A stretch of DNA of 64,000 nucleotides from Neofusicoccum parvum (GCA_020912385.1 CP087219.1:1922001-1986000); one strand, 5' to 3'; counted from the stretch's first letter, positions 40,973-52,608 are shown. Numbers and translations are program-made. The notes: generated from the letters alone by a model not told the origin.

Positions 40973-42855
40973 TCAGTCCCTGTAGCGGCGTGACGGCTGG
41001 CTTGAGAAGGAGTTAATTTGCCTTGAGAAGGATTGAGCTCTCAGTCTTCCCGTGGCCAGAGCAAATGCCGCCGTTGCTTTGACTACGCGCACGTCTGCCC
41101 GCCACTTCTCCGGTGGGCCGTCCACATACCTACCATCGGGCCTTTTAGTGCCCGACCATCCGCCTAGCATGAACGCGAGATCTCCGAATCTACTTCCCAG
41201 ATCGATTTGCAGTTTAATCCGGAGATCCATCCAGCGTGGGCATTCCAGTAGGAAGTGCCTCACGGTTTCCCTCTCGGCTCCGCACCCACACGAGGGTGCC
41301 TCTGCTCGCTTGATCTTATATAGCGGTTCGTTTAGGCTTGCTTTCGACGTCCTTAACTGCGCAATTGCTGCTGATTCTCTACAGTTTAGTTGGTCGTAGA
41401 GTTTCTTGGTGTGAAAGTACGCCAGTGCGCGGTCGAGCTTGCGGCTCGACTCGCCGACCTTGGACGCTTCGAACGTCTTCCTCCACTGTCTCGAGGTGAT
41501 TTCCTTGCACCGGGCCATGGCAGACGAGCGTAGCAGTCTGCTTAGAGGAGGCTCCTGGTTGCTCTCTGTAGCTTGCAGTGCCAAGCTGTGCGCCTTCTCG
41601 TTGCCTGCTATCCCTTCGTGCGCCGGTGCCCACCTGAACTCGACGGGCGGCCCCCTGTTGCATCTGATCTGGTCCAATAAGCGGAGGATGCTTCTGATAA
41701 TCTCTTGACGTGGCCCCTGTCGTGGCCTGCGGAGGAGACGAAGGGCAGTCTTGCTGTCGCTGTAGATGGCGTGTTTTACCTTGGCTGCTTCGGGGTATTT
41801 AGTCACCATCGCAGTCGACCACGTCCCTTGTATCAGCTCTACAGCCTGGTGGATTGCCTGGAGCTCTGCAAAAGGGGTGTCTACTACCTCAGACTTGCCG
41901 GTTACAGATGAGTGAGCAATGATGGTCGCGCCCTTGCTATCTGCGCAAGCGATGCCGATACCAGCCTTGCCGTTTCTTTGCGCGCTACCCGTGAAGATGG
42001 CGACCTCTGACTCTGGCGGGGAGCTGGCTCGCAGCTTTGCCGCCTCGAGTGATTCAATGTGCGCAGTCGGCCTATTAGCCCACGGCATTCTTATAAACGG
42101 GTGGATCGTCTCGAGGTGCCCGACGTCGATTTCTCTGGCCACCATCATTATCCGCTGCAGCGGGGACACGAACCTTTTGTTGGCCGGGTCGATCGCACGC
42201 TTAAGCTTCCAGAATGGGTGTTTCTGGGGCAGCGTGTGGCAGTTGACCCAGAATCGAAGCAGTTGTTGGTCGAGGCGGATCTTGGCAGGTAGGACCGCTG
42301 CCTCGGCTTCGAGGATGGGCAGCGCGACCGTCCTAAATGCTCCGGTGATTGCTCTGCCCGCGATTCTCTGCACCGCCTCGAGCGATTTTAGCAGTGGTGC
42401 AGTCATGACCGGCGCCCACACTGGGGCCGCATAATCCACCGCCGGGGCCACTGTGGCCGAGAAGAGCTGGCGCACGCTGCTCGGCCGGAGGCCCTGTAGT
42501 CGTTTCAGCGCCAGGGCTGCCTGGACGCCCCTCTTTGCAATCCTGCCCGCATGGGCCTTAAACCGTAGTTCCTGGTCGAAGACGACGCCTAGGATCTTTG
42601 CTTCCGCCTTTGGGTGCACCTCTCTTCCCTTGACCACTATCGGCTCGTCGGACCGTCTTTGCTCGTTCCGCGTGAAGTGAATGAGCATCGTCTTTCCTGC
42701 TTCAAACGTCGCGCCGCTCGTCGCTTCCCACTCTTCGGCTCGAGCCACCACCGTTCTTTGGAGCTTTGCTACGTTCTCGCTTGCGGACGATCCCGTCACC
42801 CAGGCGCTATAGTCATCAATAAACGCGATAGCTCCTTTACTCCTGTTGGTTACGG
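40973..42855 (-). pseudogene. Truncated LINE ORF2: RT C-terminus, RNase H, CCHC end
   Basis: Open over about 625 codons with no start codon of its own. It begins with the RT active-site block AFIDDYSAW (the FxDD form), followed by LINE thumb sequences (ILGVVFDQELRFKAH, PAVDYAAPVW), then RNase H with FAELQAIHQAV, AIYSDSKTAL and WAPAHEGIAGNEKA, and a terminal cysteine motif CGCGAERETVRHFLLEC. The first RNase H block reads IFTGSAQRNGKAG where the usual TDGS is expected, so the first catalytic Asp seems absent. The frame is intact despite truncation, indicating a fairly recent copy. Closest to the I/Tad-type LINEs with RNase H. No endonuclease or ORF1 is present, so it cannot move by itself. Confidence 0.9.
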
Positions 42856-42868
42856 CACAAGCGTTCTA

Positions 42869-43543
42869 TTGTAGCCGTGTGGGCAGCACCGTATACTGCC
42901 TGCACATCACGTGGCGGGGCCACGTCATGCGTTCGCGACCAGATATTTATAAAGTTTTGGTGGCGCCCCTCTTCAAAGGAGGCATCGACCAGCGGGTTAG
43001 GTGGCAACTACTACTTTCCTCACTGCTCACTGGTTGTTCTCTCTTGCTCCACTGGTGGCCCTTCCTTCATGGCTGCCTTCGCAGGCCAGCCATATTACCA
43101 CCCTGCGCTCTGCTTCACTGTAAAGATTTATTGAGGCTGGTAATAGTAGCTTGTGTTTTGAAACGCTGGTCAGTGAAGAGTCCACGGCCTGTGCGGACAG
43201 TCCGCGGCCTCCGCGGAGAGTCCGCGGCTTTGGTGGAAAGTCCGTAATGAGGCGTCAGCGTTATGCGCACGGACAGACAACAAAGCAGTTAGTGTAGCGT
43301 ATTGAAGTAAGGACAGAGCAGCAGATGTACCCAAAACGTTTGGATTCCTCAGTAGGCTCGTCGCATCCTAAATAGTCCGATAATGCGTAAAACATTCTTC
43401 TTTCGGCCCACCAGCAAGCCGGTTCTACCCTAAGCCATCCACTGCCTCATCGATCGTTCCCTTGAAACTATATATTACCTCTCTCATTATCTTTTTTTTT
43501 CTCTACCCACGACATCTTACAGTACCTTTTCCGATCAAGTCTC
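42869..43543. other. Intergenic region with short tandem repeat
   Basis: No gene recognised. Contains three imperfect 20-bp units at 43181-43240. Pyrimidine-rich stretch before the downstream ATG at 43544. Confidence 0.5.
43181..43244 (+). repeat. Imperfect 20-bp tandem repeat, 3.2 copies
   Basis: Units tccacggcctgtgcggacag, tccgcggcctccgcggagag and tccgcggctttggtggaaag follow one another, then tccg. Embedded CCGCGG boxes make it palindromic. Confidence 0.75.
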
Positions 43544-44737
43544 ATGATGTCGGAAGCAGAAGTTCACAGCGTCGTGATTCTGGGGAGCTCGTTTGGTGGC
43601 ACCGGAATCGCCCACTATCTCCTCCGACACGTTCTCCCGTATCTACCAAGCTCCGCTCCTTACAAAGTCACAATGATCAGTCCATCCGCGCATCTGTACT
43701 GGAAAATCGCCTCACCGCGAACGGCAGTACGCTCCGACCTTATGCCCCTCCAAAGTCTCATGATTCCGCTCGAAACAGGCTTTTTCAGCTATCCCGAGGC
43801 GAGCTTCGAGTTCATCCAAGCTTATGCCAGTAAAGTCGACCCAGCCACACGTCTGGTCTACCTGCAGCCGGTCCACGAGCAATCGACGCAAGAAAAACCC
43901 TTCCATTACGATACACTAGTTATCGCAACGGGCTCGTCTACCCCTTCCGCGCTGTGGAGCCCTGCAGCACCTAAGGAAGACACGGCAGCCGCGCTGAAGA
44001 GCTTCCAACATCAACTCGAACCAGCCAAAAAAATTGCTATCATGGGTGGCGGCGCGACTGGAGTCGAAATCGCTGGTGAGCTCGGCTTTGACCTCGGCAA
44101 GGACAGAGAAGTTGTCCTGTACTCTGGTACAACTCGCCTCCTCGCAAGGGTCCGGCCGGACGTCGGCGAGCGGGCAGAACAATACCTTCAAGATATGGGG
44201 GTTGAGGTAGTCCATGGCGTTAAGCTGGTGTCTACAAGCACCACAGTCGACGGCAAAACAGAGCTTACGCTAAGCAACGGGACAACGACGTCCGTGGACT
44301 TCTTCATCGACGCGCGAGGCCCACGCCCGAATACCAGCATGTTACCGTTGAGCTGGCTGAACGAGCGTGGCTACGTTCTCGTCGATCAGTTCCTTAGGGC
44401 TACTGCCGCGGGACCCCAGTCCGGCGTTTACGCGATTGGAGACGCGGCGTCGTACTCGAACGGCGGGCTCCTGGATGTATGGGACGCGGTAGCTCCTCTC
44501 GGGGCAGTCATGGAGTACGACCTGTCCAACGGAAAATCAGGCGCAGAGATTGCGTATAAGCGCGCCGCGAAAGATACCATGCTGGTCCCAGTCGGCCGAA
44601 AGCGAGCGGTAGGCTTGGTGCATGGGGTTTGGATTCCCAATTTCCTTGGCGCTCAGCTGAAAAAGACTTACATGCTGTCCCATGCTATGGAGGCTATGAT
44701 GGGCGACAAATGGAAGAAGAAGAAGACGTTTGCTTAA
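43544..44737 (+). CDS. FAD-dependent NAD(P)H oxidoreductase, AIF/AMID-like
   Basis: Single exon, 397 aa; ATGATG start, the first in frame used. N-terminal FAD motif VVILGSSFGGTGIAHYLL (GxSxGG variant), a central ATGSSTPS, a second nucleotide motif IAIMGGGATGVEIAGEL for NAD(P)H, and a C-terminal VYAIGDAASY for FAD. This is the pyridine nucleotide-disulphide oxidoreductase fold without the redox cysteine pair, as in AMID/AIFM2 and NDH-2-like proteins. They pass electrons from NAD(P)H to quinones or oxygen, often at membranes. No targeting signal was noticed; the C-terminal segment has LSHAMEAMMGDKWKKKKTF, a basic end that might contact lipid. Physiological acceptor unknown. Confidence 0.9.
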   Translation: MMSEAEVHSVVILGSSFGGTGIAHYLLRHVLPYLPSSAPYKVTMISPSAHLYWKIASPRTAVRSDLMPLQSLMIPLETGFFSYPEASFEFIQAYASKVDPATRLVYLQPVHEQSTQEKPFHYDTLVIATGSSTPSALWSPAAPKEDTAAALKSFQHQLEPAKKIAIMGGGATGVEIAGELGFDLGKDREVVLYSGTTRLLARVRPDVGERAEQYLQDMGVEVVHGVKLVSTSTTVDGKTELTLSNGTTTSVDFFIDARGPRPNTSMLPLSWLNERGYVLVDQFLRATAAGPQSGVYAIGDAASYSNGGLLDVWDAVAPLGAVMEYDLSNGKSGAEIAYKRAAKDTMLVPVGRKRAVGLVHGVWIPNFLGAQLKKTYMLSHAMEAMMGDKWKKKKTFA

Positions 44738-45431
44738 CAGTCCATCTTTGGGAGTATTTTGGCGCATATTCGTAGACCTTTTATTAGATTTTTTGTAATC
44801 GCGGGAATTCGAGGAGGACATGAGAATGGTTTTGGTACTGATCGTTTCGATCTAATCCATCGGCGCACGGTATCCCTTGAGTAAACAGTGACCAGTGCTT
44901 AACCGGGGGAGGAAGTTAGTCTAGCAGTGTTGGAGCTTCATTCGTAACCGATATTGTTGTCTTTCTGCAAGATAACAATAAGGAGATTTTTGACATGGTG
45001 TCCAGATGGAGGCATTGAGAGTACCCGACGTATGCTTCTCTCATGCTCAAATTTTAAAAATAAGACGAGCTTACGTGCATATAATTTGTTCTCGTTAGCT
45101 TCGGAGCGTCCTTGATCTCGCCACCACAGCTGATTTCTTCAGTCGAAATTATGCTACCAAATATGTCATCTACTCCGCTATTCGTCACAAATACTTCGTG
45201 GTTACAGTGGGAGGGTGCTAATTAGTGAGCATCACTGGTTTGAGGATAGTTGTTGTAGCATAGTCCGCAGCAACACTACATATTGTCGGGGCAATGCGAT
45301 CCCAGGCCAAGGCATGCCTACTCATGATATCCCATTTCTAATTACATTTCAGGAGGTCAATGTCTAGAAAACCTTTGAATTATTACACACACCAAAAAAA
45401 GACCGTTGCAAACGCAAATGATGACCCCTTT
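44738..45431. other. Convergent intergenic region
   Basis: 3' flanks of two convergent genes. AT-rich, nothing recognised. Confidence 0.5.
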
Positions 45432-47096
45432 CTACTCTTTCGCTTCCCTCAACGTAACGTTCACACCTTGAGCAGGACAGTCTGTTAGTGTCAGACCGTG
45501 CTTAAACGGCTCAACTACACCAACCCCTTCCACCATGTCAAACCGCTGTAACAGTCTCACAACAACGTAGCTCGCCTCGGTCAACGCAAACTGCTGGCCG
45601 ATGCAGATGCGTGGTCCGCCGTTGAAGGGTAGATACTCCCATCCAACCTTTCGCCCCTGCCAGCGCTCCGGCTTGAAGGAGTCAGCGTCGTCACCCCAAA
45701 GGTCCTTGCGCCGGTGCATGGCGAAGACGCTGTATTCGACCTCGGTTCCCTGCGGAATGAAAACAGGGGATTGGCCATCGGCGCCACCGCCGAGCGGCAG
45801 GCAAGTATCCACTACAGAGCGGCGAGAATTCATTGGCACAACAGGAAAAAGGCGCAATACTTCGGCAATTGTGTGCTGCAGGTATGAACAGTTCTTGAGG
45901 CCGGTGTACGTGATTTCTTCGGGGGCGGCGTAGGTTCCGAAATCCTCCACGACACTGCGGCGCAGTTTGGCATAGATGTCGGGATGCTTGGCGAGCAGAA
46001 GGAAGAGCCAGGACAGGAGTGATGCTGTTGTATCGCGACCGGCAAGGAGGATATTGAGAAGTTGGTTGCGCAGCTCGATGGGATCTCTTGTCTGGGCTGC
46101 GAGCGCGTCGAGAAAAACATAACCTTCCTTCTTCTTGTCCGTGTCCGTGATGCTTTTCTGCTGATGGTCGAGAGCAAGGCCTTTGCTAAGTGCAAGCTGC
46201 ACGAAGTAATCAACAAAGGCGTGTACGGAGCGACATTGTTTCTTGAAGTCTGGGGTATGTCCCAGCCAATATCGCTTTCCGAGACGAACCGCACGTGAGA
46301 GATGCCACTGCGCCTTATCAAACGCATAGGCAAAGATGCGTTCGTCGCATTCGGCCGGCAAGCTCTTGGTGGCGGCGTACCCCGGTAACGCGGCCAGCTG
46401 GCTGTCAATGCTTTCTCCAAAGAGGAACTCAGTTGCCGAGTCAACAGTGAGGCGGAAGAAAAGTGCCTGGATATTGATTGTCTTTGTCCAGCCATCCGCG
46501 CCGTCGACCGGAAGGACCTTCATCATGTTTTGCACATGCCTTTCTTCGAGATCGAGATCGCTGATTTGGCCACGGGCAAATTGGGGACGCAGGAGGGCGC
46601 GAGAATGCTCCCATTTCTTGCCATTCGACGCGAACTAGTAGTGTTAATGCTATAGTCTTGCGTGAAGCATGGGCGATGTACTCACGATGCCGTCACCCAA
46701 AAGCGGATGGAAGTTTCCGACCCGTCTCTCACCAAGCTCAAAGTCCTTAAACTTCGTCGCAAGGACCGTCTGAACATTTTTAGGTTCGCATGTGAAGACG
46801 TTCTGCTCGCCTAATACCACATGTCGTATGGTGGTGACGTGCCTTCCCTCTCGCTTGCTGACGTTCTTCATGCGCTCAACAATGAAATCCGGAAGTCGGT
46901 ATTCATTGCTTGCTTTCATTAGTTGGCGTATAGCAGAGATGCCGAAGACGTCGCCTGGCTCGGCGATGGGCGCAGGTTTGCATCCTAGCTCCCGGGATAA
47001 GGTCGCATGGCGCTTTCTGGTCGTGACCAAGGTGACGATTTTGAGCAGGACGAATGCAATGGCAGCCCACAGGGCGAGGAAGGTCTTGGCCTGCAT
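45432..47096 (-). CDS. Cytochrome P450, CYP52-like
   Basis: Two exons: 47096-46686 and 46634-45432; 537 aa. N-terminal membrane anchor ALWAAIAFVLLKIVTLV, then RELGCKPAP typical of the CYP52 group. Splicing gives [25 protein letters not shown], the C-helix region. I-helix LLAGRDTTAS near residue 334, ExxR as EVLR, PERW region FKPERWQG, and heme loop FNGGPRICIGQQFAL with the Cys ligand near residue 478. All key residues are present. CYP52 and relatives omega-hydroxylate alkanes and fatty acids in the ER using CPR; a related secondary-metabolism P450 cannot be excluded. Neighbours are an AIF-like flavoprotein and an SDR pseudogene. Confidence 0.93.
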
Positions 47097-47700
47097 GGCT
47101 GAGATTGCTGAGAGTGTGGTTTCGTGGGTAGATATGGAAAGAAAGCAGGCTCGTGACTACTGAAAACGAGACACCTGGTAGCGGGAAATGATTGAGGGTT
47201 GACAAAATGCGCAGGCAACCGGGGCTTATATGGTGTAATCCACAACGCCTTCCGAGCGCTGCCGTCGGCCTCACTGTGAATCAGAGCCGAATCTGTTCAT
47301 CAGAGCCCAAAACGCCGAGGTGTACTTTAGCTGCATGATTACCCCTACGGAATAGAGCGGTAGTCTAAGCCTATTCAGCAGAGGCCACATCTTTGCGCTG
47401 CCTGCTGAAGTAGGGCGGGGGGATCTGGTCTTCGTGACCAGTTAAGATGGAAGTCTTAGTAAAACGTCAGAGCGGTAAGGAGGCTTGCGCCCCGCTCTAA
47501 GTATAATTAGAGCCTTCTGGTGTCTGTCCCCGGAAAGTCCGCGGAAGGTACAGCACTTTAACTAAACCCTCCGATGAAGCGGCAGCCGTGCGTTTGCTTA
47601 CTTATCTAATCCGTGCGCCCGCATCTAATCGTTCGTACGGATGCTGATTAGTGTTACATCACCGCACCCCAGTCAATGTCACACGTAATTATACAGATAC
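47097..47700. other. P450 upstream region
   Basis: P450 promoter and spacer. A motif ggaaagtccgcgga at about 47531-47545 resembles the tandem repeat near 43230. No gene seen. Confidence 0.45.
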
Positions 47701-47724
47701 GTGTCGTACAAGAAACTTCAAATA

Positions 47725-48475
47725 GACAGCCAACGCGGCTCAGTCCTGTGGATTGTCAACCTCCACGGCACACGCAGCCTTCTCGATGCCGCCCGCGACT
47801 TAGGCACCGTCCGTGCCTTCGCGCACTGCGCCTAGTCATCCGTTGTGCATGACAACCGTACCCACCTCATCGACGCCGACGAAGACCTACCCGTGCTGAA
47901 GGTGCCCGCCCAGAAGCGCGTCTACACGCTTACCAAGGCCTTCGCAGATGATGCTGTCCTAGCCACTAATCGGAGCAGCTGCAGCACGTTGTCAGCCGAC
48001 GGCAGTGAGAACAGCATCACGTTCACCATAGACCGTATACGCTCTTCGGGCCCGGCAATCACCTCTTCATAAGCAAAATCATCGACGTCGTCGAGTCTTG
48101 CTAAGCACGCCTTCAACTGGGCAAAGGCGCCAACCCGTGAGACTTCTGCTACATCGACAACCTCGTGCACGGCATGTTCCTGGCTGCCTCTGCCCTGTTG
48201 GGTGAGGCCACCGGACCTCCATTACCGCCGGATCGCTGCGTCGGGGGTGAGCCCATCAACATCATCAATCTCAAGCGTCTACCATTTTGGGGGTTTACCT
48301 TTGCCGTTGCTGATGTTCTGGGCAAGCCGGTGCCCGAACATGACATCGTCAAGATCCCGTTTTCGATCGGCTTGATCATGGGCAAGAAGCACGCATGGCG
48401 CCCTTTATCGCGCACCCGACAACACCGCCACCTACAGGCAACCTCTCAACGCGATCAAGACCCGCACTATTGAAG
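47725..48475 (+). pseudogene. Decayed 3beta-HSD/ERG26-like SDR
   Basis: Fragments in order match a 3beta-hydroxysteroid dehydrogenase/sterol-4alpha-carboxylate 3-dehydrogenase-type SDR: VNLHGTRSLLDAARDLGTVRAF, SSVVHDNRTHLIDADEDLP, KRVYTLTKA (the YxxxK active site), then after a frame change ARLQLGKGAN, DFCYIDNLVHGMFLAASALLGE, NIINLKRLPFWGFTFAVADVLGK and IVKIPFSIGL. The N-terminal Rossmann part is missing, and there are in-frame stops (TAG at 47832-47834; TAA and TGA near 48101-48142) plus at least one frame change around 47960-48100. It is a pseudogene rather than a spliced gene because stops interrupt conserved blocks without splice signals. Limits are approximate. Confidence 0.78.
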
Positions 48476-49898
48476 TGGATATCGCGGCGCTGCGGGACCA
48501 TCGTCTGAGTATCTCGATACTCCTCAAAACCGCCTTCAGCGTCGACCTGACGTACGCGGCCGGCGCGATGCTGTACGCGGTCCCGGAGACGATGGTTGGC
48601 ATGCTGTGCCGTGCGGTCGAGTGGTTGTGCGGTGGCGGCGTAGATCGTCGATGCTGTGTAGCAGGAGGTGCTGGGATGCGAGATAGCAGACTACGCACCA
48701 TTTGGTTTGTACGTGCGGGGGTGAGAGCGTCTCGGAGCCATGGTTCTCAGCGAGTAGTACGATGAGCGGGAGGTGAAGACAGCGGTCGAGAAGCTGTTGG
48801 ACAGGCTGATGAGGAGGTTGCAAGCATCATGTTGGGGGATTAAGAATTGCCAAGTACCGCGGTGGGCTGGAGAAGCGGTTGGAACTCGACGATTGATGCG
48901 AAGCGCTTTGATTTGATGAATGCTTCAATTACCCATGTAGATAAATTTCCTTGTTTGACAGTAGGTGCGCTATGTAGACTGAAGCACGTCGTCATATACT
49001 ACTATATACAACCCTGTGATTCACTAGTAGCTATCTATGTATAGCGCTATAGCTTTATAGCTAGACGGGATCTGGGTTATTTTGTGTATGTTAGCTTGTA
49101 AGCTTTAACGCTAGTGAACTACCCAACATCGCTGGTGTCATGGTAAGTGGATGGCGAAGAGAGCCGTACAGACAGTCCATTGCGAAAGAATAAGGCCAAC
49201 TGAGCTTCTGCTTGCTTTTCTGTGCAAAATCAAGGACCTGTGGCGGTGTTGCGTAGTCGCCGTTACCCGTTACCCGGCACCCGATAACCAGTAACCGCTC
49301 GGTCCGGAAGTAAATTGCGTATCCTGCTGAAAAAGGGAAAGTACCCACTGCGCTCGTGCCCCAAGACTTGGCCTTTGCTCAAGTACCCTTACGGTTAGAT
49401 CAGTTTAGTGAATATGCTTATTCAGGAGAGTGACGGTTTAAGCCGCAAGCCACAGCCGGATGAGTCTTACAACAGGTTCTTGTGCTTGATATTCCTTCTG
49501 CCCGTCTTTTTTTTCTCCCTCCTTTCTGCGACCAATTAACATCCCATCTTGTTTGATTCGTGGTTATCTCTTCAAGACGGCGTCACTCAGAAATGTGGAT
49601 CATCGCCTTCGTACGAGGATCACGTACCCATCCGTGGCTAAATCTCGCCCGAAGTCGCTACGCACACTTACGGATGGCATCCACTCAAGCACCCAGGAAG
49701 TGGTATCCTCTTGTTCCAAGTTCCGGTCCGGATGCAGAATTACGCGTTATCCGAAACGACTCCAACATAAAGGCATCTAATCAGCCACTTCTGTATAGCA
49801 CCCACCATATCGATTTCCTCATGCCATTGGAAACCTCGCACACCTTCAATCGCTCCATTACCTAATACAGCTCGCACCAATTCTCTAACAGAACCGCC
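48476..49898. other. Intergenic region
   Basis: No gene recognised. The first 350 bp may be further debris of the adjacent pseudogene. The remainder is AT-rich and holds the upstream region of the FAD monooxygenase. Confidence 0.45.
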
Positions 49899-52608
49899 AT
49901 GGAAAAGAAAGACTTCAAGGTCGTTATTGCCGGAGGCAGCATAGCGGGCCTCACTCTTGCCTGCATCCTCGAGAGGCTCGGTATCGATTTTGTGGTGTTG
50001 GAAGCGTATCCCGAGATCGCCCCCCAAGTGGGTGCCAGCATCGGCCTGCTGCCGAACGGACTTCGCATCCTCGACCAGCTTGGCTTGTATCCGGCCATTC
50101 GGGGGTTGATTCAGGAACCACTCACCCGTTCGATTTCCCGTGGCGCCGATGGGAAGGCTTTTTTGAACGTTGGGAAGATGGATGAGCATTTCCGTAATCG
50201 GTAATTAGCCTGAGATATTTTCCTGAATCTAAGCTGACTTTCCCTTACAGCCATGGGTACGATGTCATTTTCATTGATCGCCAAATGGTTCTCCAAGCTC
50301 TTTACGATCATTTGAAAAGCAAGGACAAGGTCTTGACCAACAAACGCGTTGTCAAAGTATCCCATCAAGATAGCGGTGTGAGCGTTACTACCAAAGATGG
50401 AACAGTGTATCAAGGAGATATATTGGTGGGCGCGGATGGCATTCATAGTGCCGTACGGACCGAGATGTGGAAAATCGCAGAGCAAATCAAGCCTGGATAT
50501 ATCCCAGCGTCCGAGCATACAGCATGTCAGTATTTCTCTTGAGCTCTTCTGGCCCGACACTTACATTATCAGTGCCGTGTGACTATGTCTGCATGTTCGG
50601 AATTTCGGTCATGAAGAACTTCGTCCGCCGCAGCACCAACCATATATTCAACAAACATACCTCGATGCTGGTGATAACAGGGTCCGTATACCTTCTTTAT
50701 TTCAAGGTATTTCAAAAACAAGATACTGATCCAAGAACACTCTGTCTACAGTCCGAATGCGCGCGTTTATTGGTTCTTCTTTGTGAAGCTGGACAAGACT
50801 CACTATGGACCGGATATCCCCCGCTACACAAAAAAGGAAGAGGAGGAGTTTGCTACAAAGCATGCAAGCGAAAACGTCACGGAGGACGTCACGTTCGGAG
50901 ACCTCTACAAAACCCGGATTTCTTCAGTTCTAACAGCGCTGCCCGAGTATGCGTTCAAGAAATGGCATTTTGGGCGGATTATAACTATCGGCGATGCAGC
51001 GCACAAAGTACGTTTTACAGTTTTTACCATATTTAACCAAGCTGACCATCCAAGTTTGAACCTACTAGCGGTCAAGGAGGCAACAGTGCCATCGAGACAG
51101 CTGCTGTTCTAGCCAACAACTTGACCCGCATGATGAAGAGCCACCCCGAAGGCTTGTCAGACGACCACATCGATACCGCATTTTCGGAGACCCAAAAGCT
51201 GCGCCAGCCACGCGCGTGGGAGCTGATCAAAGCATCGCATCTACAGCAGGCTATCGAGGCCATGGAGACACCCATCCTTGAGCTCATGGTCAAATATTAC
51301 ATGCCAGTCATGTCAGTGGACCAGAGGCTTGCTGCGTGGACCAAAAGCATCGAGAGCGCCCACCGACTGGAAATGCTTGACGTTCCAAAAAGATTTCGCT
51401 TCATTCCATTCGTGGATGAGCTTCCGAGCAAGCCTCTTCAATCTTCCGTTATGCCCAGGTTGGTGACTGGTGTTGCCTTTGGGTCGATCTTTTGGGTGGC
51501 GCAGCAAGTCCTGCAGATCAACCCGGACGGCTGGACTTCCAAATTTGTCGACCACCCGCTCAAGAAGACGTATACCGGCATACCGGCGATCGATTCTACT
51601 CTTTCACTGCTCGTATGGTGTTTTAGCACTGGAGTTGCTGGGAATGATCCCAACTTCAGGCTTCAGTGTTTGTATTTCATGATCATGCTGATCCCAATGG
51701 CTCTGATCTGGACGATTGAGAGCTACAGGTATGGAAATTACAGATCGCTCGTATCTTTGTAAGTAAATTATGCACCTTCGCACCCCGAAAGCAAGCTCAT
51801 TCAGTTCCCAGGCCCGTAGTGTTCGGCGCCGTTTACCAAGTCTTCGGCATCGGCAAGGTAAGATCACACATCAAACCCCCCAACACCCCAAAGCTAACCC
51901 ATCAAGGTTGCCCCGATATACTACCTGATCAGCATCTACACATCCAGCAACATCCTTTACACACGCACGACCGGTCGCCCAATCCACTCCTCCGTGGCAC
52001 ACGCCCTCCTACCGGCCCTCTGTATCGGTTACATCCTCCCCACTGCCCTCATGTTCCTCCCCTATACCGACCCGTCCATCCACCAGACCATGGTAGCTCT
52101 CTGGCAGCCCTTCCCCATCTATGTCGCCGCCCTGACCTGGGGGATCGCCTCCATCATCCGCCACACCAACCCCACGCAGCCGTTGCACCTTGAGATGTTC
52201 GAGCAGAAGGACCTCACCCCGCTACAGGCCTCGTACAGCTTCGCCTTCGGCGTGACCGCGCTCACGCATCTGGCTAGTCTCTTTTACATTTTCGCTTCGT
52301 CGTCGCTGTCCGTCGCGGAGGTTTTCTTCAACCTCCCCGGCCCGGCCACGCCAGCGAGCGCGGCCGCGAAGTCGGTGTTTGCGTTTTTCAAATGGGACAT
52401 GGTGCTGTGCTTCGCAGCTGCTTTAGTTTACTGCTTGTACAGCGTCTTTGAGTTGCGAAGGGTAGGATATATCACCACGGAGCAGGCTGTCAGGGCGGCT
52501 GTCCTCACGGTGGCTGCACAGTTTGTTGTTGGGCCTGGTGCAGCGTATGCGGGGGTTTGGGCGTGGAGGGAGGGTGTTGTTGCGGCGCAGGTGCGGACTG
52601 GGAAATGA
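49899..52608 (+). CDS. FAD-dependent monooxygenase fused to a C-terminal multi-pass membrane domain
   Basis: Seven exons: 49899-50200, 50251-50525, 50573-50681, 50752-51007, 51055-51758, 51812-51857, 51907-52608; 797 aa, about twice a normal flavin monooxygenase. N-terminal FAD site [21 protein letters not shown], central DG motif [12 protein letters not shown], and [23 protein letters not shown] for the ribityl/flavin loop, the last joined across an intron. This is the PHBH/salicylate hydroxylase-like group A fold. From about residue 446 come seven or eight hydrophobic segments ([101 protein letters not shown]). The membrane part has no motif I recognise. Such two-domain proteins occur in fungal metabolite clusters; substrate unknown. 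Splicing of exon 6 (46 nt) is well supported by frame. Confidence 0.87.

Larger units (their letters stand above)
40678..42855 (-). mobile_element. 5'-truncated LINE (non-LTR retrotransposon)
   Basis: About 2.2 kb. Flanked by a 13-bp target duplication CACAAGCGTTCTA at 40665-40677 and 42856-42868. On the minus strand it starts inside the RT domain, contains the 3' end of ORF2, and ends in an eight-fold (CAT) tail (plus strand atgatg... at 40678-40700). 5' truncation, variable-length duplication and simple-repeat tail are classic marks of target-primed insertion. Confidence 0.93.

Noticed and set aside
40973..42799. 608-aa minus-strand frame as a host gene
   Set aside because: It is the LINE ORF2 remnant: RT/RNase H/CCHC motifs, target duplication and CAT tail.
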